A DNA stretch of 6,993 nt from Phycisphaerales bacterium (GTDB taxonomy: Bacteria; Planctomycetota; Phycisphaerae; Phycisphaerales; UBA1924): assembly GCA_016764015.1 (NCBI GenBank), contig JAESSR010000002.1:1-6993 (forward strand), written 5' to 3'. The translations under genes were made by a program, and so were the position numbers. Under the pieces are notes generated by a model. It was given only the letters and a program-made list of their open reading frames with translations, did not search any database and was not told the origin of the DNA. This document shows positions 1 through 5,614 of the stretch, in pieces; the first letter of the stretch is position 1, and the number at the start of each line of letters is the position of its first letter.

Positions 1-679
1 GGATCGCTTCTTGAAGCATCGCTGGTCGCTCGCCGCCGCGTTCCATGAGCAAGCTTGCACGCGAGATAAGCAGTTCACCACGCAACTCAGTAAAGCCGCT
101 CCCTTCGAGACTATCGGCTGCTCGTTCGAGGTCAAGAAGAATCCGAGCATCAGCAATCCCGGCATCGGCAAGAATCACGGCTGCTTCGCCAACTAATCGA
201 GCAGCCGCTGCGGGCGAAGATGACTCAACGCATTGAGATGCCTTTGTAAGCAGTTCAGCCGCTTTTTTATGCTCACCATCCATTGAAAGCTCATGGGCCT
301 TGGTCGCCATCAAGTATGCGCGGACGCGTGGATCAATCTGATCTGAATCAGCTGGGAGTTCAATATCCGAGCCCAATCGGTATGCAGCACACACCAGATG
401 CACCCGAAGAGATTCATCGTGATCGCATTGCTCGGCCATGCTGCTCAGGGCTTTGGCATCCCCTGCGAGCAACGCCTCGTTATTTCGTCCAACATCACCC
501 GTTGGCTCCGCTCCATTGGAGAGGGCCTTAAGAAAGGTACAACTCGAAGGCAACTTGTCGAAGTTCCCCGTGTTCAATGCTTCAAGTGCTTCATTGTCGA
601 GTTCAGTCACCAGCACAGCACCTGCGGCACCGCAAAGCAACCCGATGGCAGCGAACTGAGAATGTGATTCATTGTGCAT
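1..679 (-). CDS. TPR-like helical protein of hydrogenase operon, partial (C-terminus off window)
   Basis: An uninterrupted minus-strand reading frame begins at an ATG (677-679) and is still open at base 1, giving at least 226 residues. The protein looks almost wholly alpha-helical and rich in Ala, Leu and Glu. The stretch from about residue 125 to 155 (AYLMATKAHELSMDG, then KKAAELLTKAS) has the spacing of small and large residues seen in tetratricopeptide repeats, and similar helical pairs follow. There is no signal peptide. A short hydrophobic run near residues 9-24 (FAAIGLLCGAAGAVLV) is more likely a first helix than a membrane anchor. It starts 24 bases after the preceding gene's stop, so it is probably the fifth gene of the hydrogenase operon. 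TPR proteins do occur beside group 1h hydrogenases, and a scaffold or assembly role is inference. The Shine-Dalgarno is weak (GGA about 9 bases upstream), and a TTG three codons earlier could also start it. Confidence 0.75.
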   Translation of the reverse strand, partial: MHNESHSQFAAIGLLCGAAGAVLVTELDNEALEALNTGNFDKLPSSCTFLKALSNGAEPTGDVGRNNEALLAGDAKALSSMAEQCDHDESLRVHLVCAAYRLGSDIELPADSDQIDPRVRAYLMATKAHELSMDGEHKKAAELLTKASQCVESSSPAAAARLVGEAAVILADAGIADARILLDLERAADSLEGSGFTELRGELLISRASLLMERGGERPAMLQEAI

Positions 680-703
680 AAGTGGCAATCCGATCTAGAA
701 CAA

Positions 704-1015
704 TTATAAGGAATCCGCAGTATTTTCGATTGACAAAGGAACTCGCAATGCTCGCTCGTCAGCATCCCAATGGACTTCCCGTTCACCCACATCCCACGGA
801 GCATTGCCGATTTGTTCGGTCACAAGCACCGAACGATCGCCTCGGGCATTGCGCTGTTTGAAAATCAAACCACCAACAGCCCGTTGCCCGATAGAGATCA
901 ACCAAAGTTCATTGTTTCTCAGCGCGACGATCACGGCGTCCGCATCGCCAAAGCATTCGGCGGCTATCTCGGCAGAAACGATGAGGTATCCGAGTTGGGT
1001 CAGTTCGACACGCAT
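704..1015 (-). CDS. Conserved-looking small hydrogenase-operon protein of unknown function (103 aa)
   Basis: This 103-residue protein starts at ATG 1013-1015, 16 bases inside the end of the protease gene, so translation is probably coupled. I do not recognise a named family. A first segment (residues about 1-40) alternates hydrophobic residues as in beta strands and a helix, ending NNELWLISI. It leads to a striking block at residues 48-61 (GGLIFKQRNARGDR) and then a strand-like tail with VHWD and RVPL. There are no cysteines that could form an iron-sulfur site (only C21), no transmembrane helix and no signal peptide. The GG.L.KQRNARGDR block looks like a family motif, and I have an impression of similar short proteins encoded next to large hydrogenase subunits, but that is memory and not a search. 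Its position between the endopeptidase and the TPR-like gene suggests a role in assembly or partner binding. Confidence 0.7.
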   Translation of the reverse strand: MRVELTQLGYLIVSAEIAAECFGDADAVIVALRNNELWLISIGQRAVGGLIFKQRNARGDRSVLVTEQIGNAPWDVGEREVHWDADERALRVPLSIENTADSL

Positions 1016-1503
1016 GAGGCCCCCAGGTGTTTAGTAGGCGGCTGTTCAGTGGGTTGGCCATATCGTTCGATGAGTAGGTCAATCAGCTCGTGCATGGTTT
1101 TGGTCACGGGCTCAGAAAGGTTCATGCCTGGATGAGTAGTCTCTACTTCGATCAGAAAGACCGTTATGGTTTCTGGAAACTCGTCTTTGAGCAACCAACG
1201 AGCAAAAGTAATGGCATGATCCCAACGGAAACTATGCAAGTTGCCGCACGCTTCGAGCGGGGGAGATTCGGCTTCGTGTCCGGGGAGTTCATACAGAGTC
1301 CCGGGCACTCCACCGCTTGAACACGCATCAATAAGAACAACCTCGCGTGCGCCGCGCATACGGAAAGCGACATCCATCCCTGCGGTACCGCCGTCAGCCA
1401 CTTCAATACCTGGCGGCAACCCCCGTTCAAGGAGGTGGCGTAATAAAACCGGCCCGACACCATCGTCGGACCGGAGTAAGTTTCCACAGCCAATGATTAG
1501 CAT
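1000..1503 (-). CDS. [NiFe] hydrogenase maturation endopeptidase (HupD/HyaD/HybD family, peptidase M52)
   Basis: This protease removes the C-terminal peptide of the large subunit once nickel is in place, locking the NiFe centre. The N-terminus MLIIGCGNLLRSDDGVG matches the family signature GxGNxLxxDDGxG. The expected nickel-sensing ligands are all present: D14 (equivalent to E16 of HybD), D59 in VLIDA (equivalent to D62) and H96 in the WDHA segment (equivalent to H93). The ADGGTAG segment at 36-42 is also typical. At 167 residues the length fits. A longer frame opens at 1683, but its first 60 residues overlap the large-subunit gene and do not resemble the family. The ATG at 1501-1503 has AGGA (1510-1513) six bases upstream, so I place the start there, 31 bases after the large-subunit stop. 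Its partner is very likely the adjacent large subunit, which carries a cleavable tail. Confidence 0.93.
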   Translation of the reverse strand: MLIIGCGNLLRSDDGVGPVLLRHLLERGLPPGIEVADGGTAGMDVAFRMRGAREVVLIDACSSGGVPGTLYELPGHEAESPPLEACGNLHSFRWDHAITFARWLLKDEFPETITVFLIEVETTHPGMNLSEPVTKTMHELIDLLIERYGQPTEQPPTKHLGASCVSN

Positions 1504-1509
1504 TTGGAG

Positions 1510-1513
1510 TCCT
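1510..1513 (-). promoter_or_regulatory. Ribosome binding site deciding the protease start
   Basis: AGGA on the minus strand lies six bases before the ATG at 1503. It supports the short form of the protease over the 227-residue frame that begins inside the large-subunit gene. Confidence 0.6.
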
Positions 1514-1534
1514 GATATAGAGTCTGAATGCTGT

Positions 1535-3142
1535 TCAACATCCGCCACCGATCTTGAACTTTGCGAGTTCACGATTGGTCTTGGCGTCATATGCGTGGAC
1601 GGTACAAACGAGACACGAGTCATAGCTCCGAACCACATGGCCGATCTCGACGGGGTCATCTGGATCGCTGATTGGCGTGCCACAGATCGCCTGCTCCATC
1701 GGTCCCATCAGACCACTGCCATCGCGAGGGCCAATAGTCCAACCCGTTGGGGTAATCACTTGGTAGTTCTTGATCTTGCCATCTTCGATGGTGATCCAGT
1801 CTTGCAGTGCACCGCGGCTGGCTTCAGTTCCACCATACCCACGACCCTCTTTATGCTCGGTTGGTTTGATGTAGAACTTCTCATGGAGATCAATATCGTC
1901 GAGCCAACCCTTGACGCGATTGAGCAACTTCGGGCCTTCGTGCATACGACCGAGTACTCGGGTCATGATGCTTGCGCCAAGCTTTGTGTGCATGTCATAA
2001 ACAAATGGGTCGTTGTCTTGGTGGTCATGACCGCCTGGCCGACCGGCCATGATTTGGCGAGCATACGGACCTGTTTCCATTGGCATGTACTTGCCATTGA
2101 GGTGGTATCGTGGTGCCTTGGCCCAGGTGTATTTACCATCTTTGGCAGCTTCTTGCGGATCAAGCGGATCGGTGACGCCATCGAAGGGATGGAGCATTCC
2201 TGAACCACGGAAAAAGCTGTAGGTGTGGTCTTCATACACATTGGCTTGGTCGTAGTCATGGAAGTTTTCGCCGTCGTACACGCCGCTCTTGCAGATGAGC
2301 GCGTCGTTTCGGCTTTCGATGTCAGGATTCTTGTAGTGATCCTTATCAATATAGGTACCGCATGCGAGGAATGTCTGCGGCCCAACACCATACTTGTCAA
2401 GACCGATGTCCATGCAGTAGCGGATGAAGAATCCCAGATCGCTGTTGCGATGGTTCTCGTCCTCTTCAATCCATTCGAGCATATCTTCCCAAGTCTTGAT
2501 CTCCATGTACCGCTCGATGGTGCAACCCAACCAGTATTTTTCCAGCCATTCGTTCTTCCAGAACTCAAGAATCGCACGCGATCGTGTCACATCGACAAGT
2601 GTCGGCGCACACATCACGCCGCCGGGGATCATGAAACTTGAGTGTGGCCATTGCCCACCAAAGATCGCATAAATCTCCACGGGCTTGTTGCTCAAGGTCA
2701 CACCCGGATCGTACGACTCGCCCACAAACGGGGCCCATCGACGAACCGCTTCGTCATACAAAGGACTGTTTGCGTATTTTTTGTGAACAAGATCAATCCC
2801 AAAGAGGGCGTAGAACCATCGAGGAATCGACTGAAGTGTTTCACATGCTTGTGCAATTGAACGAATAAGGTGAGCGTTTGGCGGCACTTCAGTCTTCCAT
2901 GCCACATCGAGCGCATACACGGCTTTGGTCAAGTGACTACCGCCACAGATGCCGCAAATTCGAGGAGTGACAATAAGACCGGCCTGCGGGTCTTTGCCTT
3001 TGAGGATGATCTCGAAGCCACGGAACATGGTGCCTTCGGTCCATGCTTCGGTGACGACGCCGTCTTCGATTTTACATTTGATATCGAGTTCGCCCTCAAC
3101 TCTGCCGAGGGATTCGTATTTCATTTCAAGCGTTGTGCCCAT
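1535..3142 (-). CDS. hhyL: [NiFe] hydrogenase large (catalytic) subunit, group 1h-like
   Basis: The 535-residue catalytic subunit carries the Ni-Fe(CN)2CO centre that splits H2. The nickel ligands are visible: C63 and C66 in RICGICGGSH (61-70), and C510 and C513 in DSCLVCTVH (508-516). The early RVEGE (14-18) supplies the Glu near the metal in this superfamily. TPRICGICGGSH and SYDSCLVCTVH resemble the actinobacterial-type high-affinity uptake hydrogenases (group 1h, HhyL). I cannot separate group 1h from its sister 1l by eye. Position 509 is Ser where most groups have Pro. After H516 come 19 residues ending GGGC, the peptide expected to be cut by the endopeptidase encoded next. The start at 3142 has AGAAGGA ten bases upstream and lies 57 bases after the small-subunit stop. 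No signal peptide is present; location is probably cytoplasmic or at the inner membrane face. The gene symbol is assigned by family resemblance. Confidence 0.96.
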   Translation of the reverse strand: MGTTLEMKYESLGRVEGELDIKCKIEDGVVTEAWTEGTMFRGFEIILKGKDPQAGLIVTPRICGICGGSHLTKAVYALDVAWKTEVPPNAHLIRSIAQACETLQSIPRWFYALFGIDLVHKKYANSPLYDEAVRRWAPFVGESYDPGVTLSNKPVEIYAIFGGQWPHSSFMIPGGVMCAPTLVDVTRSRAILEFWKNEWLEKYWLGCTIERYMEIKTWEDMLEWIEEDENHRNSDLGFFIRYCMDIGLDKYGVGPQTFLACGTYIDKDHYKNPDIESRNDALICKSGVYDGENFHDYDQANVYEDHTYSFFRGSGMLHPFDGVTDPLDPQEAAKDGKYTWAKAPRYHLNGKYMPMETGPYARQIMAGRPGGHDHQDNDPFVYDMHTKLGASIMTRVLGRMHEGPKLLNRVKGWLDDIDLHEKFYIKPTEHKEGRGYGGTEASRGALQDWITIEDGKIKNYQVITPTGWTIGPRDGSGLMGPMEQAICGTPISDPDDPVEIGHVVRSYDSCLVCTVHAYDAKTNRELAKFKIGGGC

Positions 3143-3152
3143 TGTGATTTAT

Positions 3153-3159
3153 TCCTTCT
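3153..3159 (-). promoter_or_regulatory. Ribosome binding site of large subunit
   Basis: AGAAGGA on the minus strand is ten bases upstream of the ATG at 3142, within the 57-base gap between the small- and large-subunit genes. The gap holds no convincing terminator, consistent with co-transcription. Confidence 0.65.
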
Positions 3160-3199
3160 GGTAATTTGATTTGATGAAGAGTCCGCTTTGCACGAACAC

Positions 3200-4171
3200 T
3201 TACACAACGAAAATGTCTTCTTTGGACCACTGAGGAGCGACGGCTCTTGCTGCGGCAGCATGAAGCGTGTAGCTCAGTGGATCGGTGCCTTCGGGGACAT
3301 CGCGTGGGATCGCCCCAAGTACCTTTTGAGTCTTAAATACAGTGCCGGGAGCCAAATCGTAATGCGGCCAGTTCGGTTCGGTACATCCAGTACAGGGCTG
3401 ACCCGAACGGGTCTTACTCGATTGGCGGTTCCAGAGAATACGGTTGCAGCTTGAGTGCGTCACCGGGCCTCGGCAGCCGTGCTCATAGAACAAACAGCCG
3501 GTGCGGGTGCCTTGGCCGAACTCTTTGGGAGATTGCTTCCATTCAAAGAACTGGTTGCGGGTACAGCCGGTTTGGGTAAAGCTCTTAAAGAAGGTCTGCG
3601 GGCGTTGATACTCATCGAGCGCGATGTCCCCAACTCGACCGGTCGCCAAGGCGACGAGGATCTGGCTGATCCAATCTGGATGCGCCGGGCAGCCCGGAAT
3701 ATTGATGACAGGAAGCCCGCTTCGAGCGGTGAATGATTCGCCGAGGAATCCGCCTCGTTTCCCCTTTTTGAACTGCAAGCCTTGGCTGTCGGTTGGGTTG
3801 GGTGTGGTGCTGGGGATGCCGCCGAAGCTTGCACATTCGCCAACGCCGACGGTGACGAATGACTTGGGAGCAAGATCAGCAACCCAATCCTTAAGTGGCC
3901 TGCCGAGGAACATGTCGAATCGACCGGTCCCGTTTGGCCCATCCATGATCGTGCCTTCGACAACGAGTACATCGAGTTCCCGTTCACCATTGATGATCGT
4001 GTTGAGCAAGGCCTTTGCAGGCTCGCCCATCTCCGTCACGAGTGCGTGGTGATACAGAATATCAATCCCAAAGTCAGTCACCAAGTCAATGACTGTTGGT
4101 TCTTCTGCATTGAGAAAGGATTGTGTATTCCCGTTGCACGCGCCGCCATGTATCCAAACAACCGTTGCCAT
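3200..4171 (-). CDS. hhyS: [NiFe] hydrogenase small (electron-transfer) subunit, group 1h-like, with altered Fe-S ligands
   Basis: This 323-residue subunit passes electrons from the NiFe site through three Fe-S clusters. Proximal-cluster ligands are C12, C113 (GECASFGG) and C161 (IPGCPAHP). The fourth position, in the motif CNGNT at 12-16, is Asn15 where standard enzymes have Cys. Distal-cluster residues are C203, C226 and C233 (spacing CLFYEHGC, one residue longer than the usual CxxxxxC), with Gln200 where His normally sits. Medial-cluster residues are C242, C260 and C263 in PCTGC. The mature-type sequence begins at once (WIHGG at 6-10), so there is no Tat signal peptide, and there is no C-terminal membrane helix. 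Both absences fit group 1h. The start has a strong GGAGG eight bases upstream. It is the first gene of the leftward operon. The symbol is assigned by resemblance, not by a search. Confidence 0.95.
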   Translation of the reverse strand: MATVVWIHGGACNGNTQSFLNAEEPTVIDLVTDFGIDILYHHALVTEMGEPAKALLNTIINGERELDVLVVEGTIMDGPNGTGRFDMFLGRPLKDWVADLAPKSFVTVGVGECASFGGIPSTTPNPTDSQGLQFKKGKRGGFLGESFTARSGLPVINIPGCPAHPDWISQILVALATGRVGDIALDEYQRPQTFFKSFTQTGCTRNQFFEWKQSPKEFGQGTRTGCLFYEHGCRGPVTHSSCNRILWNRQSSKTRSGQPCTGCTEPNWPHYDLAPGTVFKTQKVLGAIPRDVPEGTDPLSYTLHAAAARAVAPQWSKEDIFVV

Positions 4172-4179
4172 AAACTATA

Positions 4180-4184
4180 CCTCC
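4180..4184 (-). promoter_or_regulatory. Strong ribosome binding site of small subunit
   Basis: GGAGG on the minus strand, eight bases upstream of the ATG at 4171. It is the best Shine-Dalgarno in the window, fitting a first gene made in quantity. Confidence 0.75.
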
Positions 4185-4185
4185 G

Positions 4186-4228
4186 GTACAATGCCTGCTC
4201 GTCGATGAGCGGTTCATCACTGTTGTAC
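4186..4228 (-). repeat. Inverted repeat in hydrogenase 5' leader, next to the RBS
   Basis: GTACAA (4186-4191) and TTGTAC (4223-4228) form a 6-bp inverted repeat. It encloses a second small dyad, GATGA (4204-4208) with TCATC (4214-4218). In RNA these could form a branched hairpin ending two bases before the GGAGG of the small-subunit gene. The stems are short and may be chance. Confidence 0.3.
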
Positions 4229-4263
4229 TTGGTAGGCGATACGCTCGCGAATCACCGATGTGT

Positions 4264-4293
4264 AGGGTACACGAACTGGGTGGGCACTGTCAA
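4264..4293 (-). promoter_or_regulatory. Candidate sigma70-type promoter for the hydrogenase operon
   Basis: On the minus strand a perfect -35 box TTGACA (4293-4288) is followed after 18 bases by TACCCT (4269-4264), a poor -10 box (three of six matches). Transcription would start near 4257 and leave a leader of about 85 bases. A good -35 with a poor -10 and a dyad touching the -35 suggests a regulated promoter, but this is inference. Confidence 0.4.
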
Positions 4294-4307
4294 ATTGCAA
4301 ATGCAAT
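4294..4307. promoter_or_regulatory. Palindrome ATTGCA-AA-TGCAAT abutting the -35 box, possible operator
   Basis: Perfect 6-bp arms with a two-base spacer lie immediately upstream of the leftward -35 box. The half-site TTGCAA recalls the nickel-responsive Fur-family regulator Nur, whose reported box is TTGCAA-N5-TTGCAA. The spacing here is different, so this is only a lead. Confidence 0.35.
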
Positions 4308-4315
4308 ATTCAGTG

Positions 4316-4332
4316 TTGAGACTCCGTCTCAA
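4316..4332. promoter_or_regulatory. Perfect dyad TTGAGAC-TCC-GTCTCAA, possible operator
   Basis: Two 7-bp arms with exact symmetry are separated by three bases in the middle of the divergent region, about 25 bases upstream of the leftward -35 box. It could bind a dimeric regulator controlling one or both operons. I do not recognise the motif. Confidence 0.45.
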
Positions 4333-4341
4333 ATAAGTTTG

Positions 4342-4368
4342 TCGCAAAGTTCGCAAACACGCTCGCAA
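4342..4368 (+). repeat. Three direct repeats of TCGCAA in the divergent promoter region
   Basis: TCGCAA occurs at 4342-4347, 4351-4356 and 4363-4368, spaced 9 and 12 bases apart; the first two are the longer TCGCAAA or TTCGCAAA type. A close variant, TCGCGAA, lies at 4245-4251. Such repeats may be half-sites of a regulator. No function is proven. Confidence 0.3.
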
Positions 4369-4394
4369 CATCCACAAAATCCACTACCATGTGC

Positions 4395-4430
4395 GTATTG
4401 CTCAATAGCACTTCACAGATGAGCAAATAC
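4395..4430 (+). promoter_or_regulatory. Leader hairpin touching the RBS of the rightward operon
   Basis: TTGCTCA (4398-4404) and TGAGCAA (4420-4426) are perfect 7-bp inverted arms around a 15-base loop. The flanks GTA (4395-4397) and TAC (4428-4430) extend the stem to 10 pairs with one bulged A (4427). It ends one base before the GGAG at 4431-4434. It could be a translation-controlling hairpin or a DNA operator. No loop-following T run is present, so it is not a typical terminator. Confidence 0.4.
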
Positions 4431-4443
4431 GGAGAACAATGTC

Positions 4444-5244
4444 ATGATTCAAAGCGGCGATGCAGCCCAATCCAACCGGGTTTCCGATCTTCTCACCGAT
4501 ACCCAGAACGCTGAGAATCTTCAAGAGTTCTTCCAGAGACTCCCCGAACTCAATGGCATGATTGGCATTCTTTCAGCATTCGTAGCCAATGGCCCACAAC
4601 TCGCCGAGAACGCCAACGGGATCGTAGAAACGGCGAGAGAATCTTTTGAAGGCGGTGGAGATATCCACACCAATGTCGAACGGTTCAAAGCAACGGCAAC
4701 GCATGGCGTCAAGATCGCCGAAGAACTCAGCCCCGCACTGGCCGATCCAGAAACAATCAAGGCCATCAACAAACTCATTGAAGCACTCCCCATGCTCACC
4801 GATGTGATCGAAATGGTCGAAATGTTCATGGCCAACTCAAGCCTGCTCGCTGACAATGTAAACTCGATCGTCGAAACCGCCCGCGAGAGCGTCGAGAAAG
4901 TCATGCCTGAGCATCAAGATCGTCAGGACCTCCTTGGTCTTCCCGGTCAAATCATCGACATCATCAGTTCGCCTGCACTCAAAGGGCTGCTCAACTCGCA
5001 GGTCATCGCAGAGGGTGCATTGCTCGTTATGGATCAAGTTGCCACCGCAACCATCGAAGCCCATGCGACATCGGTCCAAAAAGATACCCGAGTCACGCGA
5101 TTTGGCGCAATCAAAGCAATGGGCGATCCAGATGTTCAACGCGGCATGGCGTTCGCCTTCGAGTTCGCACGATGCCTAGGCAAAAAAGTGCATGAGCAGA
5201 GTGTCGAAAGCTCATCATCAGAAGAGTCATCAAACGGTGCATGA
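4444..5244 (+). CDS. DUF1641-like helical protein with internal duplication
   Basis: The protein has 266 residues, is almost entirely helical and has no signal peptide. Near the C-terminus, residues 217-247 (VTRFGAIKAMGDPDVQRG, then a hydrophobic helix ending LGKK) resemble the DUF1641 family, whose members end in a DPxVQRGL-type helix pair and LG. DUF1641 proteins are found beside redox enzymes such as formate dehydrogenases and sulfur-oxidation proteins, with no settled function. Residues 33-69 and 115-151 are repeats of each other: both contain F.AN...LA.N.N and IVETARES, 82 residues apart. The tail (254-266) is Ser/Glu rich. The start ATG follows GGAG by nine bases; an ATG five bases earlier stops at once. 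As first gene of the rightward operon with hypA and hypB, it probably serves the hydrogenase as docking, assembly or membrane-linking protein, which is inference. Confidence 0.85.
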   Translation: MIQSGDAAQSNRVSDLLTDTQNAENLQEFFQRLPELNGMIGILSAFVANGPQLAENANGIVETARESFEGGGDIHTNVERFKATATHGVKIAEELSPALADPETIKAINKLIEALPMLTDVIEMVEMFMANSSLLADNVNSIVETARESVEKVMPEHQDRQDLLGLPGQIIDIISSPALKGLLNSQVIAEGALLVMDQVATATIEAHATSVQKDTRVTRFGAIKAMGDPDVQRGMAFAFEFARCLGKKVHEQSVESSSSEESSNGA

Positions 5245-5602
5245 GCTTTCGGTCGCAACCAATATCGTTCGGCTCGCATGCGAAGCCGTCGAGAACGCGG
5301 GTAGCGACGATCAAGTCGCTTCGGTCAAAGTGCGCATCGGTGCCTTGGCTGGAATCGTCACAGAATCATTGCTCTTTGCATGGGATGTTGCCGCTGAAGG
5401 AACCAGGTGCGAGCACGCACAGATCCAAATTGAAGAAGCCCCCGGAAAGATCAAATGTCCATCATGCGAACAAATCACAGTGCTTTCGCACCCACCCAGG
5501 TTTGTTTGTACATTCTGTGGCACAAAGAGCGGCGATGTCGTTGCCGGTCATGAACTTGATATACTCTCACTCGAACTCGCCGATGAACCAACCAACGCAT
5601 AA
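5237..5602 (+). CDS. hypA: Hydrogenase nickel-incorporation protein HypA
   Basis: HypA is the small zinc-containing metallochaperone that works with HypB to insert Ni2+ into the large-subunit precursor. Read from GTG 5237-5239, the N-terminus is (M)HELSVATNIV, the canonical HypA start whose second residue His is a nickel ligand. The zinc site is formed by C74-PS-C77 and C91-TF-C94. The length of 121 residues is standard. A longer in-frame ATG at 5192 would add 15 residues inside the previous gene and bury the essential His2, so the GTG start is preferred. The gene overlaps the DUF1641-like gene by eight bases, so translation is probably coupled. Confidence 0.95.
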   Translation: MHELSVATNIVRLACEAVENAGSDDQVASVKVRIGALAGIVTESLLFAWDVAAEGTRCEHAQIQIEEAPGKIKCPSCEQITVLSHPPRFVCTFCGTKSGDVVAGHELDILSLELADEPTNA

Positions 5603-5614
5603 AGAGCACCCACT

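Larger units (their letters stand above)
4172..4443. other. Divergent intergenic control region
   Basis: This 272-base stretch is the only long non-coding part of the window. It separates the leftward hydrogenase genes from the rightward DUF1641-hypA-hypB genes. It holds a candidate leftward promoter, two perfect short palindromes, three TCGCAA repeats and inverted repeats beside both ribosome sites. I found no convincing -10/-35 pair for the rightward direction. A plus-strand frame that crosses it from 4046 overlaps the small-subunit gene and shows no protein-like features. Confidence 0.7.

Noticed and set aside
607..804. A 65-codon minus-strand frame spanning the gap before the TPR-like gene
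   Set aside because: It overlaps both neighbours out of frame; the long frame from 679 to the window edge explains the region better.
1504..1683. N-terminal extension of the protease gene back to 1683
   Set aside because: It overlaps the large-subunit coding region by 149 bases, does not resemble the family, and the ATG at 1503 has a good ribosome site and the expected MLIIGCGN start.
1241..2203. A 320-codon plus-strand open frame
   Set aside because: It is antisense to the protease and large-subunit genes, has no family-like motifs and only exists because of codon bias on the opposite strand.
3143..3199. A possible terminator or small gene between small and large subunit genes
   Set aside because: No stable stem with a T run and no meaningful frame is visible; only the ribosome site of the large subunit is supported.
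4046..4336. A 96-codon plus-strand frame across the small-subunit start and the intergenic region
   Set aside because: It is antisense to a certain gene, has no ribosome site and its sequence has no protein-like pattern.
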